Source: UBA12481 sp942493265 (GTDB lineage: Bacteria > Bacteroidota > Bacteroidia > Bacteroidales > UBA12481). Taken from it: a stretch of 64,000 nt of DNA. The notes under the pieces were generated by a model, which ran no database searches, was not told the origin of the DNA, and was given only the letters and a program-made list of their open reading frames with translations. The stretch is taken from positions 4,402,001 to 4,466,000 of the forward strand of contig OW818688.1 in the NCBI GenBank assembly GCA_942493265.1, written 5' to 3'. Below, piece by piece: positions 52,410 to 60,670 of this stretch. Position numbers and translations under genes: made by a program. Positions within the stretch are counted from its first letter, which is position 1. Each line of letters begins with the position of its first letter.

Positions 52410-53375
52410 TCATTCATATCGGACAAATCTGAGCTGTTTGGTAATGTTGCTATTGATCAGGGAATCAAGTGCCTGAACATCCAATTGCATGCCAGTATGG
52501 TCAATAGAGGACCTGGATGAAAAAATACCACTACCATTTTTAATGTTGGTAAAATTGATGAGCGCAAACTCCGACGGGTTGGTCCTGAAGATATTCGCAT
52601 AATCATAGAGAAACTTTTCCGCGGTATCGATATGGAAATCAACCGAATCAAAAATTCTCACCTCAACCTCCGGCCTGTTGGGTATTCTTGATTTTATTGC
52701 ATACAGGAAGTCTGCTAAACTCAGGCAGAAATCACGCTCACCTTTTGGGTCCAGATCAGATTGAAATTGATATTCGAATGATCTTGGGATTTTATCGTTC
52801 TTCACGAAGTCGGAATAATGGAAAGTATATCTCATGGAATGAAAGGCTCCGTTCCCTGTCCGCCAATGTAAATTATAGCAGCCACCGAAGAAACTGATAC
52901 TTTTGTTTGACGACCACTTTCCAGGGAGATAAAACTCACAAGAATCAACAATTGAGGTCTCGCTCGTTATTGTATCGGGGCTGTTTGGAATCATCAACCG
53001 AAGCTTTGCTTTAGAATACTTTCTTAGATCAAATGGAAAAGCATAAAGAATATTGGGATCCTGCGAGAATAATCCGGAGTCCTTTGAAAAAAAAATCACT
53101 TTCTCTGGTTTAACTGAAACAACCCGTGAAGTATAATCGGTCAATTCTATTAGAAGGTCTAAATCCGGATAATACAAAGAATCTGAACGCTTTACATAAT
53201 CATATACATTATCAAATGTGATAAAGGACTTATTTATCCGGACATAGTGAAGTGAATCGGATGTATTAAGGACGCAATAAACAAAAGTTGTCGGCTTGGC
53301 TGCAATTACTATATCAAAGTCATTTCTGCAGGAAAATGCAGATAGAATGAAGAATGCAAAAATCAAGAACCTCAT
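52410..53375 (-). CDS. DUF4249-like lipoprotein (1)
   Basis: A 321-residue protein. The signal peptide MRFLIFAFFILSAFSC ends at a lipobox cysteine (SAFSC), fixing the start at 53375. The mature N-terminus DFDIVIAAKPTTFVYCVLNTSDSLHYVRINKSF aligns with the same region of the protein at 55857-56858 (VIFCVLGMQDSVYKVVLSKTF), so the two are paralogues. They resemble DUF4249 proteins, usually surface lipoproteins linked to TonB receptors, but this family call is from memory. Last gene of the 57.8-52.4 kb operon. Confidence 0.6.
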   Translation of the reverse strand: MRFLIFAFFILSAFSCRNDFDIVIAAKPTTFVYCVLNTSDSLHYVRINKSFITFDNVYDYVKRSDSLYYPDLDLLIELTDYTSRVVSVKPEKVIFFSKDSGLFSQDPNILYAFPFDLRKYSKAKLRLMIPNSPDTITSETSIVDSCEFYLPGKWSSNKSISFFGGCYNLHWRTGNGAFHSMRYTFHYSDFVKNDKIPRSFEYQFQSDLDPKGERDFCLSLADFLYAIKSRIPNRPEVEVRIFDSVDFHIDTAEKFLYDYANIFRTNPSEFALINFTNIKNGSGIFSSRSSIDHTGMQLDVQALDSLINSNITKQLRFVRYE

Positions 53376-53430
53376 AATCATTATGATAAAATCAGGTTGT
53401 GATTCCGGTGCTGTTAAAGATAGTGAAATG

Positions 53431-54573
53431 TTAACCGAGCGGACTTTTGCGAATACCCCCGCCAAAATCAAACCGGTAAAATACCAGAATCGGATTATCA
53501 TCCATGCTAACAGGGCCTTTACTGGTCAGCACCTTCGGAATATTTTCCGTATCCATTGCTCCGGGAAGGTAATAGCCAATAAAATGATCAGGATTTGATG
53601 ATGCACTCGTAAAAAATCCCTTGCCTAATAATGGGTCTTTCTGCACCTGTCCATAATCAAAAATCCGGGTTTGGTTCAAATTCAAATCGGTGAAGGTGAA
53701 AAACTGTTTCTCATCGTATTGAAAATAAAACGCAACCACAGCACCGGCATTACCCTTAATTCCCAATCCATGCATATACTGGCTGTCGACTTTACGGTCG
53801 CCCATGGAATTTGCGGGGAATTGCAGGTACTGCTTGCGGGTGAGCGCCCTCTCGCCGAAATCAATTAAATAACAGGGAACAACGGTATCCCTGCTCACCT
53901 GATATAAGGTATCATCCATAAACCGGTGGTATAAAACCCGGTCGCCGGTTTTGATTAATTGAAACCGCATGACAGATTGAAAAAAAGGATCAAACGTCAT
54001 AAACCGATTTACGACATTGCCATTTAGGTCAGCTATTAAAACCTGATTTTTCCCTTCAGCTGAAATAATCAGGTGATTTTCATCAAGGGTGACCAAGGCG
54101 CCAATGCCGGAGTCGAACTTGAGTTCGGAGATCAGGTTACCTTCATAATCCAACCGGATAACTTTAGCCAGATCAGTCAGATAAACCTGTTTCTGAGTAG
54201 AGTCCACATAAAAATTTAGCAGCAGCGTGGCTTCACCTGGTCCCTTTCCTTTTCGGCATAGCTTTCTTATGAATTTCCCTTCCATCGAAAATACCAGCAA
54301 TTCCTGAGAGCGATCTTGCTTCAACACAAATATCAAATTATCAACAACTTCAATTCTGGTAATAATCCCCATTAAAGCATCAGGGTGTGTTTCAAGCCTG
54401 ACTATTTTTTCAATTTTAAGGTAATTTGAAAGTGTATCCTGCAAACGGAAATCCTCATCCTGAATGGTAATTCGTTTAAATCCCGCAGGTGCAGATTCTT
54501 TGTTTTTACATAAGGGCAGTATTAGTAGTATCAATGCTGATAGCACACTGATGAGTATCGGTTTGACTTTCAT
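53431..54573 (-). CDS. 6-bladed beta-propeller lipoprotein (2)
   Basis: A 380-residue protein with lipobox LPLC at about residue 22. The segment VRLETHPDALMGIITRIEVVDNLIFVLKQDRSQELLVFSMEGKFIRKLCRKGKGPGEA is typical of the 6-bladed propeller family. It lies 5 bp after the related gene at 54579 and 55 bp before a DUF4249-like gene. Confidence 0.8.
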   Translation of the reverse strand: MKVKPILISVLSALILLILPLCKNKESAPAGFKRITIQDEDFRLQDTLSNYLKIEKIVRLETHPDALMGIITRIEVVDNLIFVLKQDRSQELLVFSMEGKFIRKLCRKGKGPGEATLLLNFYVDSTQKQVYLTDLAKVIRLDYEGNLISELKFDSGIGALVTLDENHLIISAEGKNQVLIADLNGNVVNRFMTFDPFFQSVMRFQLIKTGDRVLYHRFMDDTLYQVSRDTVVPCYLIDFGERALTRKQYLQFPANSMGDRKVDSQYMHGLGIKGNAGAVVAFYFQYDEKQFFTFTDLNLNQTRIFDYGQVQKDPLLGKGFFTSASSNPDHFIGYYLPGAMDTENIPKVLTSKGPVSMDDNPILVFYRFDFGGGIRKSPLG

Positions 54574-54578
54574 TGTGT

Positions 54579-55817
54579 TTACTTCCGCAATTTCATTACC
54601 ACTATGGCCATGTTATGCAAACCGGTCTGGTCTTCAGCCAGACTGGCAAGCTGATCGCGGACTTTCGGAAACTTTACCTGCCGCTCGCGTACGCAGGCCA
54701 TGTCGTGCGTTTCCAACGCCCAGCCGGGCCGGAACAAGGCGATCAGTTCATTTCTTTCCGGGAGGTAATTGTTTATAAAAAAAGGCTCCAATCCGTATAT
54801 ATCATTATCGATAGATGACCTTACCCAGCTTATCCTGGAGCTCGTATCGCAGGCAATGGGACGATCGGGTGCAAAGGCAGCCTGACTTGTTTTGTCAATA
54901 ACCAATGTCCTGGATCCACCATGGTCATATATAGTGGCAAAGAGATATCCGGGCATGTCGGTCAGGGTGATTGCCTTGGTGCACAAGTCCGTCTGACCGG
55001 GAACATAAAGCTTCCTCTGCCCCTTTTCCAGGTCGATACAATTGTTTTTTATATCCAGGTAGTAACGCGCACGGGCAGTGCCCTTCCGGTCGATATAGTA
55101 TACCGTATCACTGCCCCCTTCCCAGAAGATGGTGTTATCGACAGATGGTGTCAATGTAAAATAGATGTTCGACACACCAGCCTCCTCATCAGTTGCTGGC
55201 CTCGGAAGGATTTTTAATGTCAGATTGAACTCCAGGTCATATTTCAGGATGCTTGCATAACCGGCACTGGTTACCGGGGGCCGCCGGAAAACCACAAAAA
55301 TATTCGATTTATCTACGAATTTTACCACCTCAAACCGCCATCCGGGGGAGTCCTGCTTGATGATCTTTTCGCGAATGAAATGCCCGGCTATATCGTATAG
55401 TATCAATTTCCCCTTCCAGGGATCACCTACAACGATGTATTTTTCATCGGGGGATATGGCTAAAACATTGGGCTCTGAAAATTCACCGGGGCCTTTCCCC
55501 CTCCGGCCAACATTGAAAATAAACCGGCCACTCCGGTCAAAGAGGTATGCCCTCTTCTGCTGGTCGCAAACAAATCCAAAGTAATGGTCAGTCATGCTCA
55601 GGCTGTTCATATTCCCGAAAAAGGCATCCCGCACGGTATCCAGCTGGATGACCTCTATATCCTTAACCATTTCACTAAGTGGAAATTTGCCCGACTGTTT
55701 CAGGGCAGCGGCTACATCAATATTAATGCACTCCGGATCAGGAGTCTGCCGGCATCCTGAAATTCCGGCAAGAATTAAAATGACCAGGAACAAACTGATC
55801 GAATAATGGTTTTTCAT
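54579..55817 (-). CDS. 6-bladed beta-propeller lipoprotein (3)
   Basis: A 412-residue protein with lipobox ISGC near residue 22. The core FIFNVGRRGKGPGEFSEPNVLAISPDEKYIVVGD matches the propeller family. The ATG at 55817 is preferred to a GTG two codons upstream. It lies 33 bp after the DUF4249-like gene at 55857 and 5 bp before the next propeller gene, so the two propellers are a tandem pair. Confidence 0.8.
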   Translation of the reverse strand: MKNHYSISLFLVILILAGISGCRQTPDPECINIDVAAALKQSGKFPLSEMVKDIEVIQLDTVRDAFFGNMNSLSMTDHYFGFVCDQQKRAYLFDRSGRFIFNVGRRGKGPGEFSEPNVLAISPDEKYIVVGDPWKGKLILYDIAGHFIREKIIKQDSPGWRFEVVKFVDKSNIFVVFRRPPVTSAGYASILKYDLEFNLTLKILPRPATDEEAGVSNIYFTLTPSVDNTIFWEGGSDTVYYIDRKGTARARYYLDIKNNCIDLEKGQRKLYVPGQTDLCTKAITLTDMPGYLFATIYDHGGSRTLVIDKTSQAAFAPDRPIACDTSSRISWVRSSIDNDIYGLEPFFINNYLPERNELIALFRPGWALETHDMACVRERQVKFPKVRDQLASLAEDQTGLHNMAIVVMKLRK

Positions 55818-55856
55818 GTTCACGAGTTAAATAAGTGCAGGGATAAGAATCAATTA

Positions 55857-56858
55857 TTACCACTTTGTAAATTTCAAATGTTTTGTAAAGCTGCCATTGG
55901 CCAGCGAATCTTTCGTCCAACGGTCCATTTCAAGATTGGTTAATGATGTCTGGTTTTTCAGTGCAAAAACCCCGATGCCTCCGGTAAAGCAGTTCCACAT
56001 TCGCAATCCATTGTCATTATCACTGTGATAGGTATCAATATAGGTTTTGAAAGTTTCTGAACCCACGCAGAGATGAAGGTCAAGCGTGGTTACCGCCCGG
56101 TAATCAACCGCGATGGTATCGGGCGGAAAACAAGCTGCCAGTTTCCAGAAGAATACCTCGGGGGTTAAATACAATATTTTAGGCTCATCGGTAAAAAGAA
56201 GGTTCTGCTTGATGATAAATTCAACGCTGCGGTGCCTGGGTGCATCGGTATATTCAATATACCGGAACGTACATCTTAAATCGTAATATCTTCGTGGTGA
56301 ACCATGCATTTTAAGATAATAGACGATAGTATCACATAAATTGAATTTCTTTTCACGGGGCTGCGGAAACGAAATAGTGGGTTTTCTGACATACGGGGGA
56401 ATCCGGGCATAGGCAGGTTCTTCCCGGTCAGGAGTTTTGACCACCAGCCTGACATAATCGATTACCTGAGAATCTTCATTGTTAAAAGGGAGAACATCTG
56501 AGGATTCATAGGCGTATCCAGGCTTTGATGAAAACAGCCCGGTCGCCCTTGTTGCCTGTATGGGGTGGAATTCAGTTTCCCAGATCTGATAACCCTGACT
56601 CCAGGCCTCCAGGGTAATCCGGGCATTTTTATAATAAATTTCAGCTGTATCCTGCGCCATTTCATAAGCACTCTGTTCACCGGAGAAAGTCTTGGACAGC
56701 ACCACCTTATAAACAGAATCCTGCATCCCGAGCACACAAAAAATGACGGGTTCGGTTACAGGCTCCGACAAAACATCCAGCTCATTCGAGCAGGAGCTGC
56801 AAGCCATGGCAAGTACCAGTACAGCAGCTGACCGCCAAAATCCGGACAGGTTTTTCAT
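55857..56858 (-). CDS. DUF4249-like lipoprotein (2)
   Basis: A 333-residue protein with signal MKNLSGFWRSAAVLVLAMACSSC and a lipobox cysteine at about 20 or 23. The mature region is beta-rich and paralogous to 52410-53375. It begins 1 bp after the upstream PKD/FISUMP gene. The start at 56858 is chosen because it begins the signal peptide; the frame extends upstream within that gene. Confidence 0.62.
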   Translation of the reverse strand: MKNLSGFWRSAAVLVLAMACSSCSNELDVLSEPVTEPVIFCVLGMQDSVYKVVLSKTFSGEQSAYEMAQDTAEIYYKNARITLEAWSQGYQIWETEFHPIQATRATGLFSSKPGYAYESSDVLPFNNEDSQVIDYVRLVVKTPDREEPAYARIPPYVRKPTISFPQPREKKFNLCDTIVYYLKMHGSPRRYYDLRCTFRYIEYTDAPRHRSVEFIIKQNLLFTDEPKILYLTPEVFFWKLAACFPPDTIAVDYRAVTTLDLHLCVGSETFKTYIDTYHSDNDNGLRMWNCFTGGIGVFALKNQTSLTNLEMDRWTKDSLANGSFTKHLKFTKW

Positions 56859-56859
56859 A

Positions 56860-57801
56860 TCAGTCTTTTTTACACCTGACCGTGAAATATTGCACATAGA
56901 GGGTACTGTTTTCCGGACCGGCTTGATCCAGGAAACCAAACCTGGCGCCTGTACCAATAAAATAGTCGAAACGGAACATTCCGGGATAAATCAGGTATTC
57001 TTCACGTCTATAACCCGACGACCAGAATCCTCCGATAGAGGAGGTGAATGATATATCCTGCAAATACTTAAAGAGATGGTTGGAGATATGAAGATTCATC
57101 TCCGACAGTCCATTGCGGCCATAATAGCGGCCCGCATACAAAAAGGGCATGTCGTTCACCAGGCTTTCCCATTCGGCCCTCGCGGGGATATGCCAGCCGG
57201 GTGGACAAATTCCTCGTATCGAATCCAGCTGGTAATTCATCGCTTCCAGCCAGCGGTAGGTTCCGCCAAGGGTATCCTGAAAAGGATAGGGTGCCCACCG
57301 GTACATTTCCACGGTATCATTATCTTTTTGTTCTATTCCCTTATCGATTGTAACACCATAACGCAGGTTCTCACTCATCCACCAGGAATCCTTTATCCTG
57401 ACTATCCGGTACGACTGTCCGTCGCGCGGATCAACCAGGGTGTCAATATCCGTGTTCCGTCCAAATACCGTAACGGTAGCTGATGCGGTATCGCTTAAGC
57501 CATCGAAATCTGCGACTTCAACTTTAACCTTCCACGCTCCCGGGGTGTTGAAATAATGACTGGTGGCACTTTCGCCGCGGAATTCAGTATCCCAGACGCT
57601 GTCATCATTAAAATCCCAGCGGTAACGCAATGATTCAGAGAGGTTATTGTCATCCAGCGAGTTGCCGGCATCGAATTCAAAAAGGGTGGCGGTATTCCCG
57701 GTTACCGGATAGGACGAACATTTCGCATCAGGAGGCAGGTTATCATCCCTGCAACCGGTTAACAGTAATATCAGCAATATGGATATCGTCGGATATTTCA
57801 T
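56860..57801 (-). CDS. PKD/FISUMP lipoprotein
   Basis: A 313-residue protein with lipobox LLTGC (about residue 17), one PKD domain (about 20-110; YRWDFNDDSVWDTEFRGESATSHYFNTPG) and a FISUMP domain (about 118-313; DPRDGQSYRIVRIKDSWWMSENLRYG, ending YFTVRCKKD). It is a paralogue of 2942-4132. First gene of the minus-strand surface-protein operon. The ATG at 57801 gives a normal signal peptide. Confidence 0.8.
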   Translation of the reverse strand: MKYPTISILLILLLTGCRDDNLPPDAKCSSYPVTGNTATLFEFDAGNSLDDNNLSESLRYRWDFNDDSVWDTEFRGESATSHYFNTPGAWKVKVEVADFDGLSDTASATVTVFGRNTDIDTLVDPRDGQSYRIVRIKDSWWMSENLRYGVTIDKGIEQKDNDTVEMYRWAPYPFQDTLGGTYRWLEAMNYQLDSIRGICPPGWHIPARAEWESLVNDMPFLYAGRYYGRNGLSEMNLHISNHLFKYLQDISFTSSIGGFWSSGYRREEYLIYPGMFRFDYFIGTGARFGFLDQAGPENSTLYVQYFTVRCKKD

Positions 57802-57819
57802 CAGATTCGTGGGGGAATC

Positions 57820-57827
57820 CAAAGGTA
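57820..57827 (-). promoter_or_regulatory. -7 box for the surface-lipoprotein operon
   Basis: On the minus strand this reads TACCTTTG, an exact TAnnTTTG match 18 bp before the ATG at 57801. Confidence 0.5.
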
Positions 57828-57920
57828 ATAAAACGATCTGTTTATGACGTTTTTAAACAGGGATTTTATAAAGTATGAAACCCGATTATGTGCTATATTC
57901 AACCCATAAATTTTCACCAG

Positions 57921-59495
57921 ATGAAACGATCATTCTCAATTCTCAACATTCTCATTTTCATTCTCCTTTCGGCAACATCCCTGCAGGCACAGCAGAAGAC
58001 TGATGCCGGGTACAACTCGATCAGTGAAGCCGAACTGCGGAGTCACATTTACTTTCTGGCCTCGGATTACATGAACGGCCGGGTATCCACCACCCCTGAA
58101 TATGCTGTTGCAGCCCAATATGTTGCCGCACAGTTTGCGGCAGCCGGTGTAAAACCCCTGGTGCCCGCAGAAAACGGTGCTTCCTCCTACATGCAGGGAT
58201 TGCCTTTTGCACGCAGGGTGTACAACGAAAAGCTTTTATGGTCGCTAAATCGCAAAAGCACTGTCAGCCAGCTGGTTTATCAGAAGGATTACAAAATTCT
58301 GATGGGCAACCCGTTGAATTTCGAAAACCTGCCGCTGGTGTATGTGGGATATGGGATCGAAGAACCGGGACAGGAATGGAACGACTTCGAAGGCATCGAT
58401 CTTAAAGGTAAAATAGCGGTTTGCCTGATCGGAGCACCGATGAAAGATGGAAAACCCGTGCTGCCCCAAACGCTCCACGACAAATACAGCGGAAAGCGCG
58501 GAAACTTTTTCAAGTCATTCGGTGCCATGGCGGCCAAAGGAGTTGCTGCCATTATCATGGTGGATCCCGCAGGTACTTCAGGACTGATTTTTAACGATAT
58601 CACCAGTACATTTGCCACTGAAACAACCAGTTATCTGGGTACAAAAACCAATAGTCCGGCAGCACCGCGCACCACGATCTATATGACTCAGCCCGGGTTT
58701 CTCGACCTGGTGATGCCCGGAATGAAAAATAATCCGATCGGCAAAACCGATATACTGAAAGATTACAAGCCTCAGATGCTGAAAGAAACCTTCCTTACCA
58801 GCCAGGTTGAAGTCATCCGGGAAGATACCCTGTATTCAAACAATGTGATCGGCATCGTGCCCGGCACCGACAGCGAGCTGCGCAACGAATACATCATTGT
58901 GGGCGGTCATCTTGATCATGTCAGGCCGCAGAAGGGATTACCCTGTAACGGTGCCGACGACAATGCCAGCGGATCGGCCGGTGTTATGGAGCTTGCCGGA
59001 GCCGTAGCAATGAACCCCTGCAAGCGCAGCGTGGTTTTTGTTACCTGGTCGGGCGAGGAGATGGGTTTGCTGGGCTCAGCATTCTTCCTGGGAAGCAATC
59101 TCCTTCCGAAAGAGAAAATAAAATTCAACCTGAATATGGACATGATCGGGCGAACCGGCAAGGAAAATGAGGCTACCCGAGCCCATTACGTGGTTACCGA
59201 CAAGAAATATGTGCAGGGTTTAACCTCCTTCATCACTGAACTGAATACCGGGGTCACCGATTTCCCCATCCTTTTTAACGATGACCAGCACTCTCCGGGA
59301 GGAAGCGACCATATGTCGTTCATCCAGTCCGGAATCCCGGCATTTTTCTTCTTTTCGGGCGTTCATGCCGATCTTCACAATCCCGGAGATGATCCGGAAA
59401 AGATTGACTATCCCAAGGCAGCCGCAATAACCCGACTGGGCTACCTGATCGTTCAGAAGCTGGGAAACATGCCGGCGGTGCCGAAATTTGAATAA
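57921..59495 (+). CDS. Secreted M28 family metallopeptidase with PA domain
   Basis: A 524-residue exported aminopeptidase-type enzyme. The signal peptide MKRSFSILNILIFILLSATSLQAQ fixes the start at 57921. A PA insert (about residues 125-265) precedes the catalytic M28 domain, whose zinc and catalytic motifs are visible: VGGHLDHV, NGADDNASGSAG, TWSGEEMGLLGS, LNMDMIGR and GGSDHMSF. It should release N-terminal residues from peptides in the periplasm or outside. Divergent from the surface-lipoprotein operon and 9 bp before a DnaQ-like gene. Confidence 0.92.
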   Translation: MKRSFSILNILIFILLSATSLQAQQKTDAGYNSISEAELRSHIYFLASDYMNGRVSTTPEYAVAAQYVAAQFAAAGVKPLVPAENGASSYMQGLPFARRVYNEKLLWSLNRKSTVSQLVYQKDYKILMGNPLNFENLPLVYVGYGIEEPGQEWNDFEGIDLKGKIAVCLIGAPMKDGKPVLPQTLHDKYSGKRGNFFKSFGAMAAKGVAAIIMVDPAGTSGLIFNDITSTFATETTSYLGTKTNSPAAPRTTIYMTQPGFLDLVMPGMKNNPIGKTDILKDYKPQMLKETFLTSQVEVIREDTLYSNNVIGIVPGTDSELRNEYIIVGGHLDHVRPQKGLPCNGADDNASGSAGVMELAGAVAMNPCKRSVVFVTWSGEEMGLLGSAFFLGSNLLPKEKIKFNLNMDMIGRTGKENEATRAHYVVTDKKYVQGLTSFITELNTGVTDFPILFNDDQHSPGGSDHMSFIQSGIPAFFFFSGVHADLHNPGDDPEKIDYPKAAAITRLGYLIVQKLGNMPAVPKFE

Positions 59496-59504
59496 TACTG
59501 AACC

Positions 59505-60074
59505 ATGTACCTGTTTTTTGATACCGAAACAACCGGATTACCGGTAAAATGGAAAGCACCGGTTACCGACCTGAAAAACTGGCCCAGGCTGGTTCAGCTG
59601 GCGTATCTGGTGTACGACAGGGACGGCCATAAAATCTCGGGCGGAGATCATATTATCCTGCCCGAGGGTTTTTCAATTCCACCTGATTCCACCCGCATCC
59701 ATGGAATTACAAACGATCGGGCCAGGCATGAAGGCATCTCCCTCAGGTCAGCCCTCCAGAATTTTCAGTTCCTGATCCATGATGCAGAAGTGCTGGTAGC
59801 ACACAACATGAATTTCGACGAAAATGTGGTGGGGGCTGAACTGTTAAGAATGGGAATGAAGAACCCGATACCGGCAAAGAAGAAAATATGCACCATGCTG
59901 GGCACCACCAACTTTTGCGCATTGAAAGGTCCCTATGGGTTTAAATTCCCAAAACTCTCAGAACTCCATTACAAACTCTTTAGGACGGATTTTGAGGAAG
60001 CCCATAATGCAGCAGTTGACATCGAGGCCACTGCCAGATGTTTCTGGGAATTAAAGCGGTTGAATATCCTTTAG
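59505..60074 (+). CDS. DnaQ-like 3'-5' exonuclease (DEDDh)
   Basis: A 189-residue exonuclease-domain protein. The DEDDh residues are D6, E8 (FFDTETTG), D105 (NFDENVV), H167 and D172 (HNAAVDIEATARCF). There is no polymerase domain. Such stand-alone proteins act in proofreading, RNA or DNA turnover; the substrate is unknown. Confidence 0.9.
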   Translation: MYLFFDTETTGLPVKWKAPVTDLKNWPRLVQLAYLVYDRDGHKISGGDHIILPEGFSIPPDSTRIHGITNDRARHEGISLRSALQNFQFLIHDAEVLVAHNMNFDENVVGAELLRMGMKNPIPAKKKICTMLGTTNFCALKGPYGFKFPKLSELHYKLFRTDFEEAHNAAVDIEATARCFWELKRLNIL

Positions 60075-60186
60075 CTTTCATTTAGGGTATTCCGGAAAGT
60101 TCATTTGTGCACGGATGAACCAAACTGCCCTGGGGATTGTTTACTAAGATGAATTATCAAGGTTAATCACTTAATAAACAACCGAT

Positions 60187-60657
60187 ATGAGAAAGTTAAT
60201 ATTTGCATCCATGGCACTGGTCCTTTTTGCCGGACTCCAGGCATTTCCGCAATCAGCCGAGCTGTTTTTCGAGAATCAAAGCAAATTCGGCTTCGATGAA
60301 ACCGTTGAAAAACTGAAAGCGGAAGTTGAAAAAAAGACCTGGAAACTAACTGCGATCCATGATCTTCAGCAAACCATGAAAACCTACGGAAAAGATGTTT
60401 TACCAGTTAAGGTTTTTGCAGTTTGTCACCCCAAACATTCGAGCCGCATTCTTGAAAAGGATGAGGAGAGGATCGTATCCTGCATGATGCCCTGCCGGGT
60501 AAGCATTTACGCAAAAAGCGACGGGAAAACCTATATCTCACGCATGAACCCTGCTCCGATTACCAAGGCATACGGGGGCATCGTGGAGGAGGTTATGACC
60601 AGTTCCGCCAGCGAAATTGAAGAAATCCTCACGGTGCTGCTCCTGGTAAAAAACTAA
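60187..60657 (+). CDS. Exported DUF302 protein
   Basis: A 156-residue protein with signal peptide MRKLIFASMALVLFAGLQAFPQ and a DUF302 domain (FDETVEKLKAEVEKKTWKLTAIHDLQ, then VKVFAVCHPKHSSRIL). The two cysteines in the SCMMPCRVSIYAKSDGKTY segment may bind metal or form a disulfide. Function unknown; DUF302 proteins are often linked to metal or sulfur stress. Confidence 0.85.
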   Translation: MRKLIFASMALVLFAGLQAFPQSAELFFENQSKFGFDETVEKLKAEVEKKTWKLTAIHDLQQTMKTYGKDVLPVKVFAVCHPKHSSRILEKDEERIVSCMMPCRVSIYAKSDGKTYISRMNPAPITKAYGGIVEEVMTSSASEIEEILTVLLLVKN

Positions 60658-60670
60658 TACCGGGGGATCC

